DNA of 19,193 nt. Source: Gemmatimonas phototrophica (GTDB lineage: Bacteria > Gemmatimonadota > Gemmatimonadetes > Longimicrobiales > Gaopeijiaceae). The stretch is taken from NCBI GenBank assembly GCA_945876015.1, contig CAMCNM010000010.1:1-19193 (forward strand), written 5' to 3'. The notes beneath the pieces were generated by a model. It saw nothing but the letters and a program-made list of their open reading frames with translations. It was not told the DNA's origin and searched no databases. A program made the position numbers and the translations under genes. Below, in pieces: positions 1-6,862 of this stretch. Position 1 is the first letter of the stretch. The number at the start of each line of letters is the position of its first letter.

Positions 1-1
1 G

Positions 2-262
2 ATGGAGCGGGACCGCTTGCCCCCGTTGGCCGAGGGCGAGGTGTTCTTCCATCAGCTGCCGGGGATGGAGGTGGTGATGGTGGACGGCACGCGCGTGGGC
101 GAGGTGACCGAGGTATTCGAGCTGCGCCCCGCCGATCTTCTCGAGGTGCGCACCGCGAAGGGCACGGTGCTGATTCCGTTCCTGCAGCCGATGGTGCGGA
201 GCGTGGACGTGGAGGGGAAGCGGGTCGTGATCGATCCCCCGGAAGGACTGCTCGACATATGA
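2..262 (+). CDS. rimM: Ribosome maturation factor RimM, C-terminal part (5' end outside window)
   Basis: RimM helps assemble the head of the 30S subunit and binds ribosomal protein S19; the visible part is its C-terminal PRC-barrel domain. The 86 residues fit that domain: an acidic lead-in (PPLAEGEVFFHQLPGMEV), then DGTRVGEVTEV, VLIPFLQPMV, and the closing IDPPEGLLDI typical of RimM C-termini. Full-length RimM is about 170 residues, so the N-terminal domain lies upstream of base 1 and the ATG at base 2 is probably internal. The stop (260-262) overlaps the trmD start, so the two are translationally coupled in the standard rimM-trmD order. Identification is firm; only the start is missing. Confidence 0.9.
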   Translation: MERDRLPPLAEGEVFFHQLPGMEVVMVDGTRVGEVTEVFELRPADLLEVRTAKGTVLIPFLQPMVRSVDVEGKRVVIDPPEGLLDI

Positions 263-945
263 TGCGCATCAACATCGTCACGATCTTCCCCGGCTTCTTC
301 GAAGGCCCGCTCTCACTGAGCATCCCGAAGCGCGCGCGCGACGCGGGCCTGGTCGAGTACCGCGTCGTGGACCTGCGCGACCACACCCACGACAAGCACC
401 GCTCGGTGGACGACGTCCCCTACGGGGGCGGCGCCGGCATGGTGCTCAAGCCCGAGCCGTTCTTCGAGGCCGTGGACGCGCTCGATCCCATGGGCCCGGT
501 CGTGCTGCTCACGCCGCGCGGCCGCGTGTTCAAGCACCAGGACGCGGTGCGCTACAGCCTCGCCGAGGATCTCACCCTGCTGTGCGGCCATTACAAGGAC
601 GTGGATCAGCGCGTGGCCGAGCACCTCGCGACCGAGGAGATCTCGCTCGGCGACTTCGTGCTTTCCGGCGGCGAGATCGCGGCGCTCTCGGTGCTCGACT
701 CGGTCGTGCGGCTTCTCCCCGGCGCGCTCGGCGATCACGACTCGGCGGCGTCGGATTCGTTCTACGAGGAGGAGCTGCTTTCGGCGCCTTCCTACACGCG
801 CCCGCCCGAGTACCGCGGGCACGGCGTGCCTGATGTGCTGCTCACTGGGGACCACGCGCGCATCGCGGCGTGGCGGCGGGCCGAGGCGGAGCGGCTCACC
901 AAGGAGCGGCGGCCCGAGCTGTGGAAGGACTTCGACGGCCGCTAG
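259..945 (+). CDS. trmD: tRNA (guanine-N1-)-methyltransferase TrmD
   Basis: TrmD methylates N1 of G37 in tRNAs using S-adenosylmethionine, which prevents +1 frameshifting; it acts as a cytoplasmic dimer with a SPOUT trefoil knot. The 228 residues are the normal length. Visible signatures are the N-terminal INIVTIFPGFFEGPL, the YGGGAGMVLKPEPF loop, LTPRGRVFKHQ, the knot motif LLCGHYKDVDQRV, EISLGDFVLSGGE, and the C-terminal PSYTRPPEYRG and RRAEAERLTKERRPEL. Two ATG codons are in tandem (259 and 262); 262 gives the more usual MRINIVTIF start. The gene overlaps the rimM stop. The GHYKDVDQRV variant resembles Bacteroidota-type TrmD. The stop at 943-945 shares bases with the stop of the convergent HxlR gene. 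Confidence 0.95.
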   Translation: MMRINIVTIFPGFFEGPLSLSIPKRARDAGLVEYRVVDLRDHTHDKHRSVDDVPYGGGAGMVLKPEPFFEAVDALDPMGPVVLLTPRGRVFKHQDAVRYSLAEDLTLLCGHYKDVDQRVAEHLATEEISLGDFVLSGGEIAALSVLDSVVRLLPGALGDHDSAASDSFYEEELLSAPSYTRPPEYRGHGVPDVLLTGDHARIAAWRRAEAERLTKERRPELWKDFDGR

Positions 946-1271
946 CCCTTTTCCGCCGCCTCGATCTCCTGTCCCCAGCGGTGGATCGCCTGGGCGACCT
1001 TGTTGAACGAGCGTCCCTGGTCGGTCAGCTCGTAGGCCACCTTTACCGGCGGCCCCGGCTCCACGCTCCGTACCATCAGCCCCCGGGCCTCGAGCTCCTT
1101 GAGCCGGGCCGAGAGCACCTTGTCCCCCAGGCCCGGGATGCGGTCCCCGATCCCGCAGAACCGGAGCGGCCCGTCCTGCAGAACGTTCAGGATCTGCGCT
1201 GTCCACGGCCGACCGAGCACGTCGATCGCCGTCTGGAAGGCGGTACAGTTGGTTTCGACTTTGGGCGTCAT
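942..1271 (-). CDS. HxlR-family winged-helix transcriptional regulator
   Basis: This is a 109-residue HxlR/DUF24 regulator, a family of small dimeric winged-helix proteins that often sense quinones, aldehydes or oxidants through one N-terminal cysteine. Visible features are NCTAFQ with Cys9 at the conserved sensor position, DVLGRPWTAQILNVL (family consensus is GGKW..LIL), GPLRF, the recognition-helix region LGDKVLSARLKELEARGL, and the wing ending in VAYELTDQGRS. The ATG at 1271-1269 is chosen because GGAG lies five bases upstream (plus 1277-1280) and because it places Cys9 correctly. It is transcribed divergently from doxX with an extremely short gap, so it probably controls the doxX-pirin pair; this is inference. 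Other HxlR proteins commonly regulate such redox genes. Confidence 0.88.
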   Translation of the reverse strand: MTPKVETNCTAFQTAIDVLGRPWTAQILNVLQDGPLRFCGIGDRIPGLGDKVLSARLKELEARGLMVRSVEPGPPVKVAYELTDQGRSFNKVAQAIHRWGQEIEAAEKG

Positions 1272-1289
1272 CGTGACTCCAAGGTCGGG

Positions 1290-1775
1290 CTGTTTCTCCT
1301 CAGGGCGGTGCTGGGGCTCACGTTGGCCGCGCACGGCGCCCAGAAGTTGTTCGGCTGGTTCGGAGGATACGGGCTGGACGGAACCGGTGGCTTCATGGAG
1401 AGCCTCGGATTCGTGCCTGGCCGGCGCAACGCGCTGATGGCCGGGCTGACCGAGGCCGGCGGTGGGCTGCTCCTCGCGCTTGGGCTGCTGACTCCCGTCG
1501 CCGGAGCGCTCGTCCTGTCGGTAATGATCGTGGCGGGTGCGACGGTGCACGGGGCGAAGGGGTTCTTCCTGTCCAACGGGGGTTACGAGTACACGTTCGT
1601 CCTGGGGCTCGCGGCGCTCAGCGTCGCGTTCACCGGGCCCGGCGCGCTGTCGTTGGACTCGGCCCTGGGACTCGAGCTCGACGGCTTGCTCTGGGGGTCG
1701 GCGGCCCTCGCCGTGGGTGTCATTGGAAGCGTCGTGCAGCTCGCCAGCCGACAAGTGGAGGTCAAGGCTCGATGA
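1290..1775 (+). CDS. DoxX-family membrane protein
   Basis: DoxX-family proteins are small four-helix inner-membrane proteins linked to respiration, thiol/redox stress or quinol chemistry. The sequence shows FLLRAVLGLTLAAHGAQKLFGWFGG, the family hallmark of helix 1 plus the HGxQKLFGWFGG loop, then helices around AGGGLLLALGLLTPVAGALVL, the helix ending GATVHG, and the NGGYEYTFVLGLAALSVAF segment. No in-frame ATG, GTG or TTG precedes helix 1. The first plausible starts are CTG at 1290, behind AAGG at 1281-1284, or GTG at 1308, which would trim helix 1. About 161 residues from CTG fits the family. The stop overlaps the pirin start (ATGA), indicating coupling. Family assignment is strong; the start is uncertain. 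Confidence 0.8.
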   Translation: MFLLRAVLGLTLAAHGAQKLFGWFGGYGLDGTGGFMESLGFVPGRRNALMAGLTEAGGGLLLALGLLTPVAGALVLSVMIVAGATVHGAKGFFLSNGGYEYTFVLGLAALSVAFTGPGALSLDSALGLELDGLLWGSAALAVGVIGSVVQLASRQVEVKAR

Positions 1776-2563
1776 AGTTGCAGCGCCATATCGCGCGGGT
1801 CGTGACCCTCCCCCAGCCCGAGACGGGCTTCATGGGGGCGGGTCACACCGCGGTGGCCGTGGTCACTCCCGGGGACTTCGGCCGGACGGATCCGTTCATC
1901 ATGCTGATGGACGATCGGGTAGAGCCGCGCGACGGACGGCTGGGAGATGCCCATCCGCACGCGGGCTTCGAGACGGTGACGTTCATGCTCGAGGGATCGG
2001 TCAGCGACCGCGACGAAGGCGATCTCGAGCCGGGCGACGTGCTCTGGATGACCGCGGGCAGCGGGGTCATCCACAACGAGGACGTGGTGTCGAAGGGCAG
2101 GGTGCGCCTGCTCCAGCTCTGGCTCACGCTTCCGAAGGGCGACCGCTGGGCGCCTCCGGCGGTGCAGCGGATTCCGCTCGCCGGAGTGCCGGTGCGCCGT
2201 GAGGGGGGCGCAACGGCGCGTCTCTACAGCGGACGCACCGGCGATCTCGAGTCCTCGACCGCCAACCACGTCCCGGTGACGATGGTGGATATCGCCCTGG
2301 AGGCGGGGGCGGCGATCGAGCAGGAGCTGCCCGCGCCGTTCAACGGATTTCTCTACGTGATCGAGGGGTCGGTGCGGGTTGGCGGGGAGGAGCAGGTGCT
2401 CGCCGCGGGTCAGGTGGGCTGGCTGGACCGGCCGACCGGCCACGGCACGAGCGAGCTTCGCCTGGCGGCGGGCGAGCAGGGTGGGCGGGCTGTTCTGTAC
2501 GCCGGGCAGCCCACCCGGGACTGGATCGCCTCGCACGGCCCGTTCATCGCCGACCGCCGGTAG
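1772..2563 (+). CDS. Pirin-family bicupin, C-terminus cut by an in-frame TAG
   Basis: Pirins are iron-binding bicupins in the cytoplasm; several bacterial members have quercetin 2,3-dioxygenase activity or act in redox regulation. All four expected N-terminal metal ligands are visible: His61 and His63 in DAHPHAGFETVTFMLEG, and His101 and Glu103 in GSGVIHNED. The second cupin follows around residues 165-240 (GFLYVIEGSVRVGG). GGAGG at 1757-1761 and the ATGA overlap with doxX set the start. The product stops at TAG 2561-2563, right after GPFIADRR. The same frame then continues with DLVRLYEEYWDGRFPRM, which matches the conserved pirin tail. The gene is therefore truncated by about 20 or more residues, read through, or affected by a sequencing error. 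The catalytic cupin is intact. Confidence 0.88.
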   Translation: MKLQRHIARVVTLPQPETGFMGAGHTAVAVVTPGDFGRTDPFIMLMDDRVEPRDGRLGDAHPHAGFETVTFMLEGSVSDRDEGDLEPGDVLWMTAGSGVIHNEDVVSKGRVRLLQLWLTLPKGDRWAPPAVQRIPLAGVPVRREGGATARLYSGRTGDLESSTANHVPVTMVDIALEAGAAIEQELPAPFNGFLYVIEGSVRVGGEEQVLAAGQVGWLDRPTGHGTSELRLAAGEQGGRAVLYAGQPTRDWIASHGPFIADRR

Positions 2564-2722
2564 GACTTGGTCCGGCTCTACGAGGAGTACTGGGATGGCC
2601 GGTTCCCCCGGATGAGCGAGATCGTGGGAGGCCTAGGGGGGGCCACTTCTCAGGGCCCGAAAGCCACATTAACTTGTGGTGCTCAGCCGGTTTAGGACCG
2701 GTTCCGATTCAGAGGAGGCCCC
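2564..2722 (+). other. Remnant pirin tail followed by rplS leader
   Basis: Bases 2564 to about 2617 stay in the pirin frame after the TAG and encode the family's C-terminal tail (YEEYWDGRFPRM); that frame next stops at 2693-2695. The rest is the leader of rplS. It contains a small potential hairpin, CCGGT-TTAGG-ACCGG (about 2687-2701), and a strong Shine-Dalgarno sequence AGGAGG (2713-2718) four bases before the rplS ATG. Weak sigma70-like elements TTAACT (2669-2674) and TTTAGG (2691-2696), with a 16-base spacer, could let rplS-rnhB be transcribed separately from the inserted genes. That promoter is speculative. Confidence 0.5.
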
Positions 2723-3076
2723 ATGGCAGACGTACTTCAGCAGCTCGAGACGGCCCGGCTCCGGGACGATCTACCCGAATTCGATCCCGGTGACACCGTC
2801 CGCGTGCTCTACCGCGTCCGTGAGGGTGAGAAGGAGCGGATTCAGGCGTTTGAGGGGATCTGCATCGGCAGAAGGGGCGGCGGCAACGGCGCCACCTTCA
2901 CCGTACGCAAGATCTCCAGCGGCGTCGGCGTGGAGCGGGTGTTCCCCGACCAGGCCCCGACCGTGAAGGGTGTCGAGGTGGTGCGGCGCGGCCGCGTGCG
3001 GCGCGCGAAGCTCTACTACCTCCGCAACCTGAAGGGCAAGGCGGCACGCATCACGGAAAAGCGCGTAGCCACCTGA
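2723..3076 (+). CDS. rplS: 50S ribosomal protein L19
   Basis: L19 sits at the interface of the 50S and 30S subunits and contributes to an intersubunit bridge. The 117 residues match the normal length. Characteristic segments are [12 protein letters not shown], a [17 protein letters not shown] stretch, [17 protein letters not shown], the highly conserved GVGVERVFP, and [23 protein letters not shown] near the C-terminus. AGGAGG lies just upstream. Downstream, rnhB follows after 14 bases, the usual rplS-rnhB order. The gene is separated from trmD by about 1.8 kb, where rplS would normally follow directly. Identification is essentially certain. Confidence 0.97.
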   Translation: MADVLQQLETARLRDDLPEFDPGDTVRVLYRVREGEKERIQAFEGICIGRRGGGNGATFTVRKISSGVGVERVFPDQAPTVKGVEVVRRGRVRRAKLYYLRNLKGKAARITEKRVAT

Positions 3077-3090
3077 CCTGAGGGCCCATC

Positions 3091-3750
3091 GTGGCCCGCA
3101 AGAAAGAAGTACAACGGCTCCAGGACCTGCTCGGATACGAGCGCGGGTTCTGGAGCCGTGGTCTTTCCGGGGTGGCGGGCGTGGACGAGGCGGGGCGGGG
3201 ACCGCTCGCTGGCCCGGTCGTGGCGGCCGCGGTGGTGCTCGCACCTGAGACGTTCGTCGAGGGTGCGGCGGACTCGAAGCAGCTCTCGGCGGCGGTGAGG
3301 GAGCACGTGTTCGTCGACGTGCTGCGGATCGCCGTGGCGGTCGGGGTGGGGGCCGCGTCGGTGCGCGAGATCGACCGCATGAACATCCTCCAGGCCACCG
3401 GCCTCGCGATGCGCCGCGCGCTGGCCCACCTGTCCGTCGTTCCCGATCACGTCGTGGTGGACGGCCTCCCCATGCGGGGGCTCGGCTGTCCGCACGAGGC
3501 GGTGGTGGACGGCGACGCGCTCATCCACTCGATCGGCTGCGCGTCGATCGTAGCCAAGGTGGTGCGCGACCGGCTCATGCGGCGGCTCGCGGCCCGCCAT
3601 CCGGGCTACGGCTGGGACCGGAACGCCGGGTATGGCACCAGCGACCACATGGATGCGCTGCGCTCCCTGGGACCCACCCGCCATCACCGCGAGCTGATGG
3701 CCAACCATCAACTCGATCTGGGGCTGCTTTCGGACCCTCCGGGGGCATAG
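3091..3750 (+). CDS. rnhB: Ribonuclease HII (first copy)
   Basis: RNase HII cuts RNA in RNA/DNA hybrids and starts removal of single misincorporated ribonucleotides. The 219 residues carry the complete acidic active site: Asp-Glu in GVDEAGRGPLAGPV, Asp in HVVVDGLP, and Asp in VVDGDALIHS just before CASIVAKVVRDRLM. DSKQLS and the C-terminal YGWDRNAGYGTSDH are also typical. In the GDA segment the usual downstream Lys is replaced, a small departure. The start is GTG at 3091, supported by GAGGG at 3080-3084. It is the syntenic copy beside rplS. A second, divergent RNase HII lies at 11054-11686, which makes this window unusual. Confidence 0.95.
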   Translation: MARKKEVQRLQDLLGYERGFWSRGLSGVAGVDEAGRGPLAGPVVAAAVVLAPETFVEGAADSKQLSAAVREHVFVDVLRIAVAVGVGAASVREIDRMNILQATGLAMRRALAHLSVVPDHVVVDGLPMRGLGCPHEAVVDGDALIHSIGCASIVAKVVRDRLMRRLAARHPGYGWDRNAGYGTSDHMDALRSLGPTRHHRELMANHQLDLGLLSDPPGA

Positions 3751-3802
3751 CCCTTGCTCTTCCCAGGCCTGGACTCTGCCGTCCTGGCCACATGGGAGAA
3801 GC

Positions 3803-5152
3803 ATGTCGCACATCCGTCCGGCGCTTCGCACGTCGCTCGTCCACTGCCTCGCCCTTTTCGTGGTTCTCGCGCTGCCCGCCCAGCGGCTCGCGGCGCAGGA
3901 CCTGGACGATGCCGAGAAGAAGGAGGCCGCGATCGTCATCGCGCGCGCCGACTCCGCGCGGGCGACGCTCGTGCAGCCTCCCGGGAGCAAAGGGCTCACG
4001 CCGGCGACCCTGGTGCGCGCGCCCTTCAGGGCGGTCGGCGCGGGCCTCGCGCTGGTGGCGGGGGCCGGCTACGGCGTCTACCGGGTGCTCGACAAGACGG
4101 GCACGATCCGGTTCGTGAAACAGACCAACCGCGACCTCAGGGCGAACGACATCCGGGTCAGGCTGAAGACGATCGGGAGTCGCAGCGGACTCGCGCTCCT
4201 CGGGCGTTGGGACGGCGCTCGTCCATTCTTCGTCGAGGGCGGGATCTCGATGGGGAGCTACTCGCTCGCTCGCGCCGGACTCGCCTTCGGCGACACGCTG
4301 AACGGGGTGGAGCTGGCGGCCGGCCTGCGCCGCCAGGCGCAGCTCCACTTCTGGGGCATCGGCAACGATTCGCGCGAGGAAGACGTTTCGGACTACGAGC
4401 ACGCGATGCGTGAGGCCGCCGTGCGCGGGCATGTGCGCGTGCTGCCGCACGTGCGCGTGGGTGGTGGCGCGGGCTGGGAGGCGGACCGGGCCGACCGCGG
4501 CAACGACGCGATGGCGCCCGACGTGCAGGACGTGTTCGCGGGCGCCCTTCCGTTCGGGGCGGTCGGGACGCACCGCTTCATGCGCGCCGACGCGAACCTC
4601 GACCTCGATTTCACTTCGGTGGGCGGGCCGTTCCAGCTGCGCGGCGTCCGCCTGGTCACCGACTGGTCCGGCTTTCGTGGCGTCGATGAGAGCGATCCGG
4701 ATTTCCAGATCGCGTCCACCGACCTGCGGGTCTATCTCCCCCTCAACTCGCGCCACGCCTTCGCGCTCCGCGGATACGCGGCCGACGCGTTCGGCGAGAG
4801 CAACGGGGACGTGCCGATCTACTACCTGGCCACGGCGGGGGGGTCGGAGGGTCTGCGCGGGCAGAAGGGGTATCGCCTGCGCGACCGGGCGGCGCTCATC
4901 GGCATGGCCGAGTGGCGCTATCAGGTCTGGTGGCACCCGGGCGACCCGATCTACCGGGTGGATGCGTTCGCGTTCGTGGATCACGGGGCGGTGGGCTCTT
5001 CGCTCGGCTCCATCGAGTCCACCGACTTCCTCACCACGCCGGGCATCGGGATCCGTTTCGTGAGCCACGGCCTGACGCAGGTCGAGACGTTCCTGGCCTT
5101 CGGCGGTGACGCAACGCCCCGCATCGGCTTCAAGCTCGGGGCGAGCTTCTGA
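3803..5152 (+). CDS. Omp85/surface-antigen-type outer-membrane beta-barrel, no POTRA domains
   Basis: This is a 449-residue exported protein. Residues 1-31 form a Sec signal peptide (basic start, hydrophobic LALFVVLALPA, then RLAAQ). From about residue 100 the sequence alternates like amphipathic beta strands and ends in KLGASF with a terminal Phe, the usual signal for BAM-dependent insertion. GGSEGLRGQKGYRLRD (346-361) followed by AALIGMAEWRY resembles the barrel-plug RGF/RGY motif and next strand of the BamA/TamA/D15 family. The stretch between signal peptide and barrel is only about 70 residues, too short for a POTRA array. GGGAGAA precedes the ATG. The stop overlaps the next ATG by one base (TGATG), so it is coupled to the kinase-like lipoprotein. 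The cargo or role is unknown. Confidence 0.8.
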   Translation: MSHIRPALRTSLVHCLALFVVLALPAQRLAAQDLDDAEKKEAAIVIARADSARATLVQPPGSKGLTPATLVRAPFRAVGAGLALVAGAGYGVYRVLDKTGTIRFVKQTNRDLRANDIRVRLKTIGSRSGLALLGRWDGARPFFVEGGISMGSYSLARAGLAFGDTLNGVELAAGLRRQAQLHFWGIGNDSREEDVSDYEHAMREAAVRGHVRVLPHVRVGGGAGWEADRADRGNDAMAPDVQDVFAGALPFGAVGTHRFMRADANLDLDFTSVGGPFQLRGVRLVTDWSGFRGVDESDPDFQIASTDLRVYLPLNSRHAFALRGYAADAFGESNGDVPIYYLATAGGSEGLRGQKGYRLRDRAALIGMAEWRYQVWWHPGDPIYRVDAFAFVDHGAVGSSLGSIESTDFLTTPGIGIRFVSHGLTQVETFLAFGGDATPRIGFKLGASF

Positions 5153-6852
5153 TGCGCCCGCGCGGGGGAGGGAGCTGGATCATCGCGTGGGCGGTGGCGG
5201 CGCTGGTGGCCGGCATCGCGCTCACCGGTTGTGCCGCCCGGAGCTTCGACCCGCTCCCGCTGCGGCCCGAGCCGATCGCCTACGCCGACACGCTGCTGAT
5301 TCCTGAGCCCGAGGAGCGCGCGGAGCGCAGGAAGCTGAGGGCGCTGCTCGTGCACGGGCCGCTCCAGCTGGCCGAGCCGTTCGACCCTGGTGAGGGCGAG
5401 TCGCTCAACCTGACGCACGACGACGACGTGGTCAGCTCGGCCTGGTGGGAGCGCCGCGTCGGCTATCGTCGGATCACGCCCGAGGATCTCGCGCTCGGCC
5501 CGACGTCGGCGGAGAATGCGCCCGCGACCAGTGGGCCGCTCGAGATCAAGAGCGTGAAGACCGACGGCGTGACGCCCGGCTTCACGATGAAAGACGCGAA
5601 CGGCCATACCTACATCGTGAAGTTCGATCCGCCCGGGCTCATGCATCTCACGTCCGCCGCGGGCGTGATCGGGAACCGGCTCATGTGGGGGATGGGATTC
5701 CACGTCCCCGAGGACTACGTGACCGAGTTCGACTTCTCGCGCCTGGTCGTGGACGAGGACGCGACGATCGAGGAGCTCGGCGTGGAGCGGCCGCTCACGA
5801 TCGAAGACCTGCGCACGCTGCTCGAGCGCACCGAGCCGATCGAAGGGGAGCGCTACCTGGCGTTCGCCAGCCTTTATCTGCCCGGGGTGCCCAAGGGGCC
5901 GTTCTTCTTCGAGGGGCGCCGGGACGACGATCCCAACGACTACTTCGATCACCAGCACCGCCGCGAGCTGCGCGCCCTCTGGGTGTTCTCGTCGTGGATC
6001 AACGACACCGACATGCGCGAGGGCAACACGCTCGACGTGTATGTGAAGCCCGGCTACCTGCGGCACTACCTGATCGACTTCGGCGCGACCATGGGCAGCT
6101 CGTCCACGCGCTCCAAGCATCGCAAGGACGAGACGGAGCGGCCCATCGATCTGTACCGGTTCATCGGCCGCATCGCGACCCTCGGCCTGTACAAGCAGCC
6201 GTGGGAGGACCATCCCGTCGAGCCGCTCGGCCCCGCGCTCGGCTTCATGTACGGTGAGGGGTTCGACCCGGATTCCTGGAAGAGCTCGTGGACCAACCCG
6301 GCCTTTCAGGACATGACCGACGCGGATTCCTATTGGGCCGCCAAGATCCTCGCCGCATTCACCGACGAACAGATCCGCGGCGCGGTAGGCGCGGGGGGCT
6401 TCAGCGACCACCGATCGGCCGACACGCTCACGGCTCTGCTCCGTCTCCGCCGCGACCGGATCGTAGAGTACTACTACGAGCGCGTGTCCACGGTGGAAGA
6501 ACCGATCGTGGCGCGGCAGCACGCGGGCTCCCTCCAGCTGTCGTTCAAGGACCTCGGGATCGACCAGCACGTCTGGACGCCGGGCGAGACGACCTACGAT
6601 TGGCGGTTCCGGGACCCTGCGCGCAGGCTCGGCGGGTCGGGCTCGGCGCAGCCGCGATCGATGCCCGAGCAGATGCTGGACGTGAGCTGGACCGGCTCGG
6701 GTGGGAACGGCGGTGGCTCCGATCAGCTCGCCACGCTCGAGATCACCACGCGCCGCCCCGGCTTCTCGCCCGATCCCGCGACCGTCTTCCTGCGCTGGGA
6801 AGGGGAGGGGTACCGGGTGGTCGGCATCGCGCACGGAGACGCCCGCAAGTAG
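5152..6852 (+). CDS. Exported lipoprotein with protein-kinase-like motifs
   Basis: I know no characterised relative of this 566-residue protein. An N-terminal hydrophobic segment ends in the lipobox LTGC (Cys27), so it should be lipidated and anchored outside the cytoplasm. Residues 130-320 carry features in kinase order. A glycine-containing hairpin (VKTDGVTPGF, 135-144) leads to a strand with Lys157 (TYIVKFDP). WINDTDMREGNTL (282-294) contains Asp287-x4-Asn292, like the catalytic loop of protein and HipA/CotH-like kinases. HYLIDFGAT (305-313) has an Asp309-Phe-Gly DFG triad 17 residues later. The C-terminal part (about 450-566) has no evident domain. Translational coupling to the upstream barrel suggests joint function at the envelope. 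Kinase fold is inference from motifs; activity is untested and substrate unknown. Confidence 0.75.
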   Translation: MRPRGGGSWIIAWAVAALVAGIALTGCAARSFDPLPLRPEPIAYADTLLIPEPEERAERRKLRALLVHGPLQLAEPFDPGEGESLNLTHDDDVVSSAWWERRVGYRRITPEDLALGPTSAENAPATSGPLEIKSVKTDGVTPGFTMKDANGHTYIVKFDPPGLMHLTSAAGVIGNRLMWGMGFHVPEDYVTEFDFSRLVVDEDATIEELGVERPLTIEDLRTLLERTEPIEGERYLAFASLYLPGVPKGPFFFEGRRDDDPNDYFDHQHRRELRALWVFSSWINDTDMREGNTLDVYVKPGYLRHYLIDFGATMGSSSTRSKHRKDETERPIDLYRFIGRIATLGLYKQPWEDHPVEPLGPALGFMYGEGFDPDSWKSSWTNPAFQDMTDADSYWAAKILAAFTDEQIRGAVGAGGFSDHRSADTLTALLRLRRDRIVEYYYERVSTVEEPIVARQHAGSLQLSFKDLGIDQHVWTPGETTYDWRFRDPARRLGGSGSAQPRSMPEQMLDVSWTGSGGNGGGSDQLATLEITTRRPGFSPDPATVFLRWEGEGYRVVGIAHGDARK

Positions 6853-6862
6853 ACTCCCCCGC

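Noticed and set aside
870..1289. N-terminal extension of DoxX
   Set aside because: It overlaps trmD and lies antisense to HxlR, and its translation has no resemblance to the family.
2669..2696. Full sigma70 promoter for rplS
   Set aside because: The hexamers TTAACT and TTTAGG match the consensus poorly; mentioned only as a weak possibility in the leader entry.
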